From Synaphobranchus kaupii (lineage: Eukaryota; Chordata; Actinopteri; Anguilliformes; Synaphobranchidae), in contig CM056376.1 in NCBI GenBank assembly GCA_029718625.1, forward strand, positions 84,030,541 through 84,094,540: a stretch of 64,000 bases of DNA, read 5' to 3'. The position numbers and the translations under genes were made by a program. Within the stretch, counting starts at the first letter, position 1; every line of letters starts with the position of its first letter. The notes below the pieces were generated by a model. The model saw only the letters and a program-made list of their open reading frames with translations, did no database searches and had not been told where the DNA came from. Shown piece by piece: positions 43,346-55,652 of the stretch.

Positions 43346-45945
43346 TGTTCTTGATGACATTTTAATGATTTCATTTTAATCATCTCATTGCAGCACAATT
43401 TAGAAAGACTTATAAGACTTATAGAAAATAGCTTTTTCCTTTAAAAAATCTGCAAATTTACCTGGAATTTTAAAAAAGTTAAAACGCTTCAAATAACAAT
43501 TGTAATTGGTAAAGTTACGCACTGTCTTCTTTCAGGACTATCCTTTGGAATTAAACAGGTATTTACCAAAGGATATTCCATGAAATGTTGTTACCTCAAG
43601 ACTTCAGGGATTTATCTCTGAAAAAAGACTGCTGGGGAAAGGTTCTCAGATGCAAGCCAGGTTTATAAATAAAATAAAAAACTATTTTTTGAGTAGGCTT
43701 ATTTTTTATTATAAATCAATATAGAAGTAACTGCCATTCATTTATTTGGTCTGAATAGGAGTAAATTAATATTAAGCACTTCAAGACACAATGATCTCTC
43801 GTCAAATTTCTGCAGCTGCTTTTTTCATGATATGCTGTGCTACTGTAAGTGAGCAGAGCCTTAAGTGCAAATATACGTATAGCATTCATAACAACATGTT
43901 TTATACACACTTAGAGTCTCCAGAAGGCTAGAGTACAGTACATTTCTCATCTCATGTTCTGAACAGATATTGCTGAACCTGTGGAAACTGGGTCACACAT
44001 CTATTATATGGACTCTTATTCACACACATCATTCAGTGTTCATGTGACTTTGTTATTTTCCCATCTTCAATGAGAATCACCTACCCTGAGGCATTCTGTG
44101 CAATGCGGACTCTCAGTCATTCTTTACATCCCCCACCTCCAGACAGTGAAATGCTTCCCACTCAAAATCCTAGACCTCACCTAGCTGCCCAGCGAATGAA
44201 TCTTCTCCGAATCTGGGTATTGACCTCAGTCATCATCTCCCTCACCACATGGAGCATTGAATGGGTTGGGGAGGGGAGAGGAGGGGGCTGTGCCCACTTT
44301 TCTGCTACTCTTCCCACAGGCTCCTTGGTCCTTTCAACATTCACATACTGCACCAATTCCACACTCATCCATCACACTGTTACTGAGCCCTGGGAGTGGG
44401 AGATTTATCCCCATACACCATGAATGGGATCATGTACACTCAAAAGGAAATGGCAGTGTTGTGCTGTGAGTCTGACACACTCAGAAATCCAGCACAAAAC
44501 ATATAGCCAAGTAGATGTGTATGGCATAGTGTTTGCTTATTTATTTATTTGCTGAAATTGGGCAGTAAAGCTATCAAAATCATTAGATCAGCCATTAGAT
44601 TTTAAAAATGTCAAAATAGCACTATGATTATGAGCTACTTCTGCTGGTGGGCTGAAAAGAAGTGGTGGCTGGCAGTGCACCGAACAGAGCGCATGCTTGT
44701 CTCAGAATATTACTGGGCATTCCAAGCCAGGAGAAAAAAGACAGGAAAAAACTTCTAGGAAGTATTTTTTATGGTGGAATGGTTTTCACCGTCTTGGCAA
44801 TAAAAACATTGTTGTTAATTGTCTCATCTCATGTTAAGTAAATTCAGACTATAAAATGATGTAAATTAATTTGATAAAAGAGGTAAAGCACTTGGTATGC
44901 ATCAATATGCATAATGTACCATCGTTTCTAGCTTTATTTACAGCTACTGTTGTGTCAAATAAACAAAAATGAATTCTGACGACAAACAGCACTGTGTTTG
45001 ATTAGTTATAAATCAGCCTGGAGCTTAAATGAGCCACAAGAGCAGAAATGGAAACTGGTGTGGCAAGGAGGAGGTCTGCAGGTTGTTTTTCATTGATTTT
45101 TTAATACAGCTTTCCTCTCGGTTATAAAACACCAAATTGCACATTTTTATTGCCTGGGGAGGCATATACCCCCCTTGAAGAGGAATGTGAGTTTGGTAGC
45201 TATTGCTCACATAAATGTCGTGTAAACATATGGGCGAGAGATGTTTACGCCATGACTGTGGCAACATTTCCACCGCATTGGTCTTTTACCTTGTTTTCGT
45301 ATCATTGGTACTGATATCCACATTTTTCAACAATAGGAGTCCATGCTAAAACAAAACTCCTCCCAAAGGTTGGTCAATGCTTCTTTTAGTCCCTCCCCCC
45401 CATTCATTTCAATGTCTTTTTAATCCTTTTTTCTGTTTTTGTGATTTTTTCGTATGTGTTGTTTTTTACTGTGGTGTCCTGAATGTTATATGTTTCTTTT
45501 AAAAACTAAAGGGAAGGGAAATAAAAATTCCCCCCGATAAAATATGTTTTAAAAAATGTGAAATGAAATGATGTTGATTATTGTAACTAAACAAAATGTT
45601 TTTATTGGATAATGAAATTTAAAAACCAATAAAGACAAATTTTTGTCCCTTCCCAGGAACCACCCCCAAGTAGGTAAAGCGAAGCAGAAAGGTGTGTATG
45701 TTGTGTGCCTACCTAAAACAAGGGCAAGCCTAATAGACTTTATAAAGTAGATTTAAAAAGATAGGGAGAGATATAAGAAATGTAATTGTGCTATGAAAAA
45801 ATGTATTTAAAACAAGGGTAGCTAAAGCCTGTTTGAAATGGAAATTTCCCACAATGCAAAAAAGATTGCAGTAGAAAAGTTGAGGAAGAGGTTAAGTGCA
45901 TTTAAAATAAGGTTTTTTTAAAATAAAAATACGGATATTGCTGAT
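43346..45945. other. No gene or known repeat recognised
   Basis: It is AT-rich. A 117-codon frame at 44070-44423 has no domain and is not supported. Confidence 0.4.
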
Positions 45946-45949
45946 GCCT

Positions 45950-46140
45950 TAAAGGGATAGTTCACCCATTTTGAAGAATTTTATATTGTTTTGCTTACTC
46001 CCAAAATGGTAGGTAAGGCTGTAGTGATGCTGTCCTGGTCTCACCTTTGTAGCTATCCTGAATTGGTGCAATGTAGACAATTAGCATCTTGCCATTGGAT
46101 ATAATTTCCCCCCGGCTAACTTTCTTTAAAAATAACCATC
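45950..46140. repeat. Dispersed teleost repeat (AAAGGGATAGTTCACCCA type)
   Basis: TTAAAGGGATAGTTCACCCATTTTGAAGAATTTTATA resembles a common fish repeat end. A related start, AAAAGGACAGTTCACTTTCTGGAGTTTTTATAC, lies at 62259. Boundaries are uncertain. Confidence 0.4.
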
Positions 46141-46316
46141 TAAATCCACTCAAATAAGGTTTAACAACAGCTTTACAAGTGTCGTTGTTGGAAACAAACA
46201 TGCACATATGATTACCGAGTGCACAAGGACGATATTCTTGCTCAAATTACTGTATATGATTGTCGTTTTAGCCTCTGTTTTGATTTATGAACATCCAGTA
46301 AGAGTAAAAGTAACTT

Positions 46317-46606
46317 TTAGTATCGTCCAGTCAGTTTTGAGGCATTTTGTTGGATCTGAGCAGAAAATATGTTTCGATACCCTTCAGAATTCATCCTGCT
46401 GCCATCAGCAGTCACATCATCAATAAAGACAAGCGAGTCAGTTCCAGTGGCAGCCATACATGCCCAAGCCATAACACTACCTCCAGCATGTTTCAAAGAT
46501 GAGGGAGAGAGTATTTTTTGGTCATCCACTACAGTGGTCTTCCGTGGTCTACCAGTGCGTTCTTACTTAACAATGTTAACAATGTACCAAACAGTTTGAT
46601 TTGACA
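46317..46606 (-). pseudogene. Tc1-like transposase fragment
   Basis: A 70-codon minus frame (46317-46529) contains HAGGSVMAWACMAATGTDSL and FIDDVTADGSRMNSEGYRNI, the middle of a Tc1-family transposase. Related sequence continues rightward to 46606, where an LTR begins. It lacks the ends and most of the coding region. Confidence 0.75.
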
Positions 46607-47469
46607 TGTTAAGGATCCATAGAGGGACTGGACTCAAATGCACGACTCAGAGAGAGAATACAAATAATGCTCACTGGGAGCCTTTATTACTTCGTCCACA
46701 ACTCCAGAAGTATAGGGAGAATTAGGGAAGGGACTGGATCCTGGGATGGCGAGAACAGGGGCAAAGCGGGAGAGGGGAGCAGGCAAGGGGCTGGATGGTG
46801 GCTGAATCCTGAGTAGGCATAGCAGAGGAAGAGCGGGATGCGGGAGACAGGGATGCGTGGCGTAGAGCTAGGATATGGGCGGCGGTGTAGTATAATGGTT
46901 AAGGAACTGGACTTGTAACCGAAAGGTTGCAGGTTCGATTTCCAGGTAGGACACTGCCGTTGTACCCTTGAGCAAGGTACTTAACCCTTGAGCAAGGTAC
47001 TCAAGGTACTTCAGTCTATATCCAGCTGTATAAATGGATAATATGTTAAAAAAAATGCTAATAAGTTGCGTAAGTCGCTCTGGATAAGAGCGTCTGCTAA
47101 ATGCCTGTAATGTAATGTAATATGGCTGCAGGCTGGCGGGCAAGCAGAACAATAAACAAGACGTTAGTTTCAGCAAAGCGTGAACAAAACTACCAGACAA
47201 GACTAGAGTTTTTACAAGAACAAGACTCGATGAACTGGCACTGGACAACAAAGACCGGGAGAATATATAGGAGAGTTAATGAGCTAATGAATGCATGCAG
47301 CATGAGAATGTATGCGAGAGTGATTAAACGGAGAAGAGAGCGTGAGGAATGCAAGCAGGGAAAGGAATGTGATAGGCGGAGGAAATGCGAGAGAGTATTA
47401 GCCAATTTAATCCCAAATTTTTCCTTGCAATTTGAGTACATGCATTTTACTCCTTAGACCTCCCTAACA
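46607..47469 (-). mobile_element. Solo LTR (gypsy-type, minus), split by a SINE
   Basis: Read on the minus strand it starts TGTTAGGGAGG and has a TATA-like CCTATATATTC near 47260-47270. It is interrupted by the SINE at 46879-47119, then continues with AATAAAGGCTCCC (about 46680) and ends CCTTAACA at 46607. The matching ends (TGTTA ... TAACA) and layout are those of a Ty3/gypsy LTR. It seems to lie inside a Tc1-like sequence. The right flank CACAAACTTTACGCC could continue the transposon. Confidence 0.6.
46879..47119 (+). mobile_element. tRNA-derived SINE, UnaSINE1-like
   Basis: The tRNA head has an A-box TAGTATAATGG (46888-46898) and a B-box GGTTCGATTTC (46932-46942). A CCTTGAGCAAGGTACTTAACC block, duplicated here, follows. 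The 3' tail AAGTCGCTCTGGATAAGAGCGTCTGCTAAATGCC ends in TGTAATGTAATG, the tail shared by eel UnaL2 LINE and UnaSINEs. ATATGG at 46873-46878 and again at 47120-47125 is the likely target-site duplication. Confidence 0.85.
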
Positions 47470-48589
47470 CACAAACTTTACGCCCTTTTTGATTTTATGT
47501 TGGTTAAGTTAGTGAAATATTAGGTTTTATGCTCGGTCACAATAGTGACCGGTGGGAAATAGCATAGTCAGAATTCATACAAATTCTTCAATTAGACCTA
47601 TTTACACGTTTAAAATCTTAAAATAACAGTAACATATGCAACATATAAGAAATAGGTAGATAGATATGGTTAGAATTTACTTCATAACTTTATTACAATT
47701 GTTCATGTAACACAATGTTTGAACTTACAATAATACAAACACTGCCATTGGCAAACTCATCTGAGGTAGGACAGAATGAGGCAGAAGCCAGGACATGGAA
47801 ACCATACACCATGTAGAATCCAACATTTTAAAATAACATTAAGTAAAATTAAATATAATATCATCTCTGAACATTTTATAACAGCAAGACATTCATTTTG
47901 TATTATCAATAATGTTACATTTTAACAGTATAAAAGTGAACCAAAATGTACTAGGGCAGCATTGTCGGGTAAGTGAGGATTAGGAAAAATGTGTATTATC
48001 TGAATCCAGCGGTTCCAAGAGTCAATGCCCTTGTTAAAACGTTCGGCACTCTGAATACTGAACACAAGCGATATTGCGTGCTAGAACCCCTCACTTAACC
48101 TACATTCAAAATAAGCTTTACATGATTTAATTTAAAAATTATTATTAAGAATTACAATCATCAATTAAATCGCCGAATTCTTTGATAGGTAAGTCGAACA
48201 GTAACCTGGTGGATCAATCAACAAGCCAAAACAAAGTCTAAATCAGGTCTTGAGATTAAGTAATTTTATTAAATGAAAACATTCAATTAGAATAATGACT
48301 GGGAATCATACATTCACGAAGGAATGTAGGCTGACTACTTATAATTCACAAAAGTGAAGGCATTAAAACAGACATTAATTAGGAAATACCAGTAAAGAGA
48401 GAGATGAGCCAAAAATTGCCAAATTATTTACCCTCCAGCTGAACAGGAACAAAAGGAAACGCACGAGGAACCAAAAAGAATGACTTCTTCACCAACAAAT
48501 TCCAAAAACTGACTAACTTCTTTTTCTGCAGTACACTCATAAAATACCTTGACAGGGAGGGGATCCATGCCCTGATTGGGTTAAGGTAT
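47470..48589. other. No gene recognised
   Basis: It includes a palindrome GGTCAC-AATA-GTGACC at about 47536-47551. The motif recurs beside the piggyBac remnant (about 52131 and 52489). AT-rich sequence follows. Confidence 0.4.
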
Positions 48590-48610
48590 GGGGGGGGGGG
48601 GGGGGGGGGG
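48590..48610 (+). repeat. Poly-G tract (21 G)
   Basis: It is a run of 21 G on the plus strand. Such tracts are unstable and error-prone in sequencing. Confidence 0.9.
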
Positions 48611-48726
48611 TCATTTATGACAAAGACTGGCTTATCTTTGATGTTGGGGGTGTGAGAGTGAGAGAGACAGAGAGCGACAGAGATAGAGAGAAGGGGGGGA
48701 ATATTAGATATCCTACATCCCTCTCT

Positions 48727-48769
48727 TGTAAGAATAGGTGCATGCGCCCGCTAAAAACCTATTCTTACA
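48727..48769. repeat. Hairpin repeat A (13-bp perfect stem)
   Basis: TGTAAGAATAGGT pairs perfectly with ACCTATTCTTACA across a 17-nt loop containing GCATGCGCCCGCTAA. It is preceded by CCCTCTCT. A homologous hairpin is at 49790-49832. Confidence 0.85.
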
Positions 48770-49789
48770 TCACCAAATAGGAATCACATTACACATTTGG
48801 ACATTGAAGAACAACAAAAACAACTGTCCAAGTGGTTCACCAACCATTTTAAAAAAAACCTTTAGTCCATGCCCAGTTTAATAGTCCCTTTGTGATCTGC
48901 TGGCCAGCAGATATATGGACACACTGACGTATGTCCCACGATGATCCAGTGTGGTGCGGAGAGATATCTCTATTAGACACTCTTTTGTGTCACTGCTGTT
49001 ATGACACCCTGGTTCAGTCTCTTCCTTCTCCAGTGTCCGGGTATCTAGACTGGCAAGGGATAAGAAATTCCCTGGACTTTGGGTGACATGCAGTGCTTTT
49101 TCCCATTAATGTTGCAATTGCGTGAGTGAAATGCAACCTACTCCCACAGTGTCTCTACCAGTTCTGCACGGCGTGCGGGGGGCTCTGTCTCCTGTGACAG
49201 GAAGCTGGACGATCCACAGGTGGCAAAGTGCAGTCAGGGCCTCTCTTCTGACGGGTGGGGAAGCGCCTCTTTCCCTGTTGGAATCCATTTTGGCTCCTTT
49301 AGCCTGGATCCAATTGGGTGGACTGCTGACAGTAGTTGCTTAGGCTAGCTTCCCGTGGAAGGGTGTGGGACCGGTTGCACTTGTTTGCACTTGTGTCTGT
49401 GGGTGTCCTTTAGGGAATGGCAGGAGAAGACTGTGGGAGTTGAGGGCTTAGGCATTATCACTCACAGCAACATGTGAAGACCAGAACTATTAATGATAGC
49501 ACTGCATGTTATGACCGCTGTCAGTCCATGCAGGGGAACCTTACGGACAAGGCTTACCGTCCACGGGATTGCCAGTCTAAATAATCACATGAATAGGGCA
49601 GACTTGTCCAGAAGTGTCCAGGAACAGTATTTAGCCGGGCACCTACACTCTATAAAATGGACTTAAACACAACATGGGCATGGTATTAGGTTAAAAGGTG
49701 GTGGTAGGGATGGGGGGGAGACAGAGAGAGGCAGAGAGAGAGAGAGAAAGAGCAAAAGACATTAGGCAACATCCCGTCATTCCCTCTCT

Positions 49790-49832
49790 TGGAACGATAG
49801 GTGCATGCAGCTGCTAAGAGCCTATCGTTCCA
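49790..49832. repeat. Hairpin repeat B (12-bp perfect stem)
   Basis: TGGAACGATAGG pairs with CCTATCGTTCCA. The flanks (CCCTCTCT before, CATCA and ACACATTTGGACATT after) and the loop start GTGCATGC match hairpin A. Three stem pairs differ from A and all remain paired. Confidence 0.85.
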
Positions 49833-50382
49833 TCATCATAACAACCACACATTTGGACATTATATATATCATTGTACAAACCGGGATGACAGGAGGCATC
49901 CTGTCATCTAGCTTCTTCCGCACGTGGATGCCCCTTAACCACGCCCATCTCATCTCTGTCCAGGGGTCTATGCCAGTTTTGGCTTTGGTTCCCTCTCTGG
50001 GCAGCTGGGCTGATCGTCGCTCGTAGGCATCCAATCCATCACTGCTCTCCGAACACTTCTGACGTCGGAAAGGGGCTCTTGCACTTTCCCTGGATGACGT
50101 GTGTGTGCGAAGTTTGCAGGGGTAGCTCGGGGGTGGAGAGACAAGGGTGCGGGAAACTGTTGTTCTAACTTGGCTGCTTTCATCTTGCTTTGGAGTGCAA
50201 GACAACACTCTGGCGGAGACTTTGAGGGCCAGAGGAGTTGTAAAACGGCCGGGGGTTGGCTTCCTGCTCCGTTTCTCCCGGGGTCTCTTTACAGCTCTGA
50301 TAGGGGAGCGAGGCTTTCGCAGAAGTCCCCCTCTCTCCTCCATCACAGGAACTGTGGAAGTGGGAGAGTCCACAGAGCACAC
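49822..50382 (-). other. Unrecognised 186-codon open frame
   Basis: It is basic and Ser/Pro-rich, begins at a GTG rather than ATG, and has no domain I recognise. It ends inside hairpin B. It may belong to the same unknown repeat as the hairpins or be chance. Confidence 0.2.
49885..49908. repeat. Short perfect inverted repeat
   Basis: GATGACAGGA and TCCTGTCATC are separated by GGCA. It lies 50 bp after hairpin B. Confidence 0.7.
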
Positions 50383-50514
50383 AGAGCATTAGGCAACATC
50401 CCGTCAGCATACTGCAGGGCACTATCAGTGACAACAATGTACTTATTTCACTGTCTCATAAAACAGTTTCAACAAATTTGAGTAAATAGTAGACCACAGC
50501 TCATCAGTTAGACT

Positions 50515-52031
50515 TCACTCTCCATGAACACGCTTGAAGCACTCAATGTGGAGAGGTGCATCACACTTCTTACATGTATATACAGTGCGCTTGTCGTACC
50601 ATCTGCATCTGTGGAAACGGTTCCCTGTGTTCACAGGCCAGTGAGATTTTCCATCACCTCTTGCAGAATCTTGAGTGACAGTTGTTGCAATCAAAGATCT
50701 ACTGCCATGGCCAAGAGATAGTTTTCCATATCTTTTTAGGAGACCCAGGGACACAGATCGCTGAAAGGCCAGGAGTTCATATTCACTACCAACAACACCA
50801 CATCTGTGAAAGGGACATCATACAGGCGGCACTGTCTCAGAGTGCCAAGACATCCATAACCTTGTTTTGTCATTTCATCAAGGAGGCTAAGTGAGGTGAA
50901 AAGGTTGTCATGTACAAAGTTACACACTGGAGGAACTTCCGTTTGTTCGGCTAGACTAAGGACTACACTTAGGCCCTGTCCTAGGCCAGTTTCAGGGAGA
51001 TGTGTGTGCACTCCGCAATAGGGCTCCATATGATAAATGTACCCTGTAGGTGATGCAAGGCTCCACAATTTATACCCAAACCGGAGTGGTTTGCCCCTGA
51101 TGAATTCTTGCAACCATGCCTGCCATAATAAGGTATCATGCTTTCGTCAACCGATACCCATTTTGGGTATGGCATCATTTTGTAAGACTCATTCAGTGCA
51201 CTGAAGATGGGCCGTACTTTGTAGAAAGGGTCATTTGTGGCATTTGAATTATCCACCAGACGGATTGAGGCCATTATCTCATCAAATTGATTCCTTCGCA
51301 TTTGCGATGGCTTCATTGTAGACATCGGGGTCATATGACCAAAACATGTGCCACCGTGACACAGAACTGTAGCCAGATGCGAGAAGAACCCCATAGAAAG
51401 TCAGCAACTGATCCATGTTCAGATCAAGTATCTTCCCTTTGGTTTGCATTGAATAGGTGTTTGACATCTCAACAGTGAGCTCCCTCAGAGTAGGAGGGTA
51501 CATCAACAGGAACAAATCGACTGGATCAGGTTTAGTTTGCTTTATGCACTCTGCTGCAGTTGGGCCATAGGTCACGAAATCTGGAATCTTGGACGCGGCC
51601 GGTCGTTTTGATCTTTAAAAAAACCCTGTCCCTATTTTGCATATTTTGAAGAGATGTTTTCTGTTTTTTATTGCGTCGTGGGGTCTCATTTTCCTCAGGG
51701 CATCTCCTTTTTTGGCTGGTCGCTGTGGGAGACTCGCCAAGATATGGCAGTGGTGGTGAGCATGCTTCAACACCGACTGCTGCAGGAGTGGGAGGTGGGG
51801 GGGTGGGGCACACCAATTGGCTCTCATAAACATCTGCTCATCCTCCAGATAGTTCACCTCTGCATCGCCATTCAATAGTCTACCTGGCAAATGGCCCGTT
51901 TTACCCTGGTACTCCCTATCTGAGCCATCGCTACCACAGTCACTTTCAATTGCCTCTTTTTCAAGTGTAGGAATGACGGTGATGCTGCACACAGCACTTG
52001 AGGGGTAACGTACGTCTAGGAGGTCCAACAC
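50515..52031 (-). pseudogene. piggyBac-type transposase pseudogene
   Basis: It is a DDE-type cut-and-paste transposase remnant, read right to left in at least five overlapping frames (52031-51615, 51575-51282, 51394-50981, 51113-50736, 50754-50515). N-terminal acidic sequence is followed by the LLTFYGVLLASGYSS helix region. A first catalytic aspartate lies in WVSVDESMIPYYGRHG and a second in NFVHDNLFTSLSLLDEM. The C-terminal cysteine/histidine module is CRWYDKRTVYTCKKCDAPLH. The stretch with the third catalytic aspartate (the GGVD region) was not seen, suggesting an internal deletion. It is closer to vertebrate PGBD-like families than to insect piggyBac, as far as memory of the motifs allows. 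Confidence 0.85.
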
Positions 52032-52483
52032 ATCTGATTTTTAAACTGTTAAAAAAAAAAAAAAAATGATAACTAGGATTAACAGCCAAAACCTGTGTTT
52101 TCAATTAAAACACTGTGTTATACTACCAGTCACAATTGTGACCGTTAACAAATTTACACTTCTTAGGAGCAAAATATATATACAGGAGTATAATTCTCAA
52201 AATATATCAGTAGTAGACCCTTTAAAGAATATATGTACAAAAGATGATAGTTCTATCTGTCAATTAAGGTGTTTTACTTACTTCCTTTTGTCTGAGGAAG
52301 ACATCTTCCAGAGGTGCAAGCAGGAAGTAAACTGATCTGGTCATGTGACCTTCCACACTAGTCATATGACATTGATAAATTTTAATCAAGACAATCTATT
52401 TTTTTTCATTTAAAAGTAGAATTTCTTGCCCAAAGCCAACAACAACACTTTTAGAGCTGCCAGAAATTTAAAAAAACATGCGG

Positions 52484-52508
52484 TCACAATTGGGATTCAA
52501 TGGGTTAA
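52484..52508 (-). repeat. Probable piggyBac terminal repeat and TTAA target
   Basis: On the minus strand TTAA (52505-52508) is followed by CCCATTGAATCCCAATTGTGACC. TTAA next to CCC is the usual piggyBac boundary. The opposite end was not identified. Confidence 0.5.
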
Positions 52509-52635
52509 TAGAAACAAGGATGGAAACCACGCCCAGCCTGCACCACGAGGAAGACAAACAGGGAAAAGGTAAAACACGGAGCACAAACAGGGACGGGGAC
52601 TGAGAGGGAACGGAGAGTGTAACTTGACACACCCA

Positions 52636-54604
52636 GGGCCCTATCTTGGCGATCTTGGCGCTTAGTCTAAGTCCATTTAGGGCGTGTCCTAGTCTAAGTC
52701 CATTTAGGGCGTGTCCAAGTCTACTTTTGCTATTTTAACGGCGTGTTTTTTGGGCGCTAAGCACGGCGCAAGGTGCAACTGGGCTGAACCTAGTCTCTTC
52801 ATTAATTATAGGTGTGTCTTGGGCGTGACATGCAATAAACCAATCAAAATGTCATATCCCATTCCCTTTAAAAGCCTGCTTTTCCACCTTGGCGGATTGC
52901 TTATGATGGCGAAACAGACATGCTCGTGCGTGTTTAGTGCAATCAAGGACTCGGCTATATGGATCAGTATCAGTAGCAGTATCAGTATCAGTAGCAGTAG
53001 GAGCAGTAGTAGTATTATGAGTTCCCGGTAATTCCTGACAGTGCTGTTTACGAAATATATGCTGTTAAATTTCGTTAAAAGCACCTGCAACAGCTGAGAA
53101 TAAGCGACCAATTGCTTCCTTCTCACCTTAGAAAACGCCAAATTAGCCTGCTTGTTTAACGAATTTCGTTTGATTATGCAATGAACTCATGTTCAAGCTT
53201 CATCCGAAGTTCATTAGGCTACCTGCATTCTAATTTTGATTAATAACATAACTAACGTTATTTTGCCTTAATGATGACACTAAATACAACAAATCTGTCA
53301 GGTTGGCAACCCATAGGTTCAGCATATTTTCCCTTGTTTTATTATGTCCTGCTTATGGAAATGTGACCAACCTGTTTAACTGGTAGCGTAATACTTTAAA
53401 ACTATTCACTTTCCCAGGAAGACCGTGAAAAGTGCGATGTACAGCAGGGGAAACAGACCTGCTCATGTAAAGCGAACATGCAGATAATGGAATTAAAATT
53501 AATTGTAAATTAATTGTGTAACGTGCTGCAAATTTCGTTTCTAATTAGACGCTTAGTTCTCTTTAAAATCTTTTGTTCAAGTTATGGAATTACAGGTGAA
53601 ATCAGCGGGGTTTTAATAAGCTGAGGGTATGGAAACCTTGTCACTGTAATTTAAAAAAATATGAAGGACGAAGAATAGCTAAAGTCAGCCTACAATTCAG
53701 TTAACATGATGACATTTATCTCCGTTTTTTAACCATAGTCTATCTAAAAAACATTATGCACAGCGAGTCCGCTGTAGCCTAGGCTATTTGAAAAACAATA
53801 AAAGCAATATTCACTGGACAAGGTTTTGAACTTTTTTCAGTCACAAACCATTCTATTTACTTACAGGCTGTATTCCTAGATAAACAGAGCTGTATTGTAA
53901 TGACATCTGAAGCGCATTTTCAGAACGCAAATGTCCGTCTATTGCAGTACTCAAGTTTTCCATTGAATGACAATTCATGCATTAGGTGCAAATGACAATT
54001 CGCGCATTAGGCTTGATAGAGGTGTTATCAGCTCCTTTTTAATGGATAGCCATTGTCCCGTACCATCGCACATCGCCTGGATGTTGATGGAGTGGGCTGA
54101 GAGCAATGTAATGTGGCATCGTTTCCCTTCGCTGAGGGAAAGGTATGTGGACCTATGGAACCTTTTATTATTATGCATTTTTGATATAGCCTACACAATA
54201 ATAATATTTCACATTGTGATCTAGATATTTAAGTCATGCTTGTGCACGCCCCTGTGTGTAACAGACAGGAGGGTATGCGCGTTGTGCACACACCTATGTA
54301 GACGCACTTATATGCGCCGTTAAAATAACATGTAAACAACTGCGACATGACTTTAGACCAGGTTTGTGGTGGTTCTAGCGCAAGCGCTTTCTGCTGGCTC
54401 AAGATAGCAATACGCCAAAAAGAATCCTGGCCACTCCTCATCTTAAGACCAACACGCCCAGTTCACTTGTGATGGCGCAAGAATACATGCTAGTTAAAGG
54501 ACGTAAGCGTTAGGCGTTATTATGGACCTAGCGCCGGGTGTAAGATAGCAAAGACACTTGCGTTTGGGTTAGCGCCGCTTTGCGCCAGGTGTAAGATAGG
54601 GCCC
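52636..54604. mobile_element. Non-autonomous hAT-like element (copy B, both ends)
   Basis: It starts GGGCCCTATCTT and ends AAGATAGGGCCC, a perfect 12-bp inverted repeat. GCGC-rich subterminal motifs of the kind seen in teleost hAT families are present. It contains a 30-bp-class direct duplication (CCTAGTCTAAGTCCATTTAGGGCGTGT) near 52660-52720 and a CAGTAT/CAGTAG microsatellite (52964-53015). No transposase was found. No 8-bp target duplication was evident. Confidence 0.7.
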
Positions 54605-55620
54605 CCAATGTTTTGACTATGTCTCTGATAAATTTTATCAGATTTTTCCACTTCATGTTGGCCTGCTTTACTGGCATTGACTTATTTGGCTCTCATGTTG
54701 AAAGACTCCAAATGCAAATTCCAGACCTAGGATCAACTCTAGTTTTTTTTTTAGGTTTCTTGTGCATGATCTAATGATGCAACAACACACAGCTGCCCAA
54801 GAAACAGCTGAGCAGCCAATTGTCTAATTACCTTTGGTCCCCCAAAATGGGGGGACTATGTATAAAAAGGGCTGCAATTTCTACATGGTTCACCCAATAT
54901 GGATGTAAATACGCTTAAATTAAAGCTAAAAGTCTGTACTTTAACCTCATATTTATTGCTCCATTTCAAATCCAATATGCTGGAGTACAGAGCCAAATAC
55001 TAATGGACTGCGCTGCATATGATCTAGGAAAATTTATTATTGACTGATCTTAAATAAAGGTTTGCATAATTAAATCAAAGGAACTTGAATACTATTTTAT
55101 GAGATGAGCCAACATCTATCAATCATTGGTATTCCTGATAAAAGTAGTCATATTATGGTGAGTTAAAATATAGTGAATAAAATATTTTAGCAAAATGCCA
55201 GCATACCACTTCACAGACACGGACACATTATGTTTATGTTTTCAGTAAATCTGATATTGTGTACAGATATTGGCCTATGGCCTTTCCCCTCAAATAACTC
55301 ATTTAAATAATGCAACTGTGACATTTTTTAAACGGAACTCGAGAAACCATAAAAGCTGGGCTGGATCGATTTCTGGATTCATTTTACATTCCTTTGGGAC
55401 TCTATTAGATTGATTTTGACTCATAAATATTGTTCTAGGGAAAAAACAGCACTGAGGAAACTAAAATATATTAAGTCAACTATTTATTTGTGCTAATATA
55501 TGACCGCTCTTTAATATTTTAAAAAAAAGTTTTATTTAATTTCAATTGAGTTGTATTACTTTGTGCACATCTTCTACGAAATAAACAAAATATAGGGATA
55601 TACCATACAAATGTCTTCAT

Positions 55621-55652
<32 letters not shown>

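Noticed and set aside
44070..44423. 117-codon open frame
   Set aside because: It has no domain, no supported splice sites, and an overlapping antisense frame of similar quality.
47406..47425. Left piggyBac end at TTAATCCCAAATT
   Set aside because: It lies inside the minus-strand LTR (46607-47469) and does not match the right-end repeat.
55620..55652. Regulatory AT element
   Set aside because: It is an ordinary (AT)n microsatellite.
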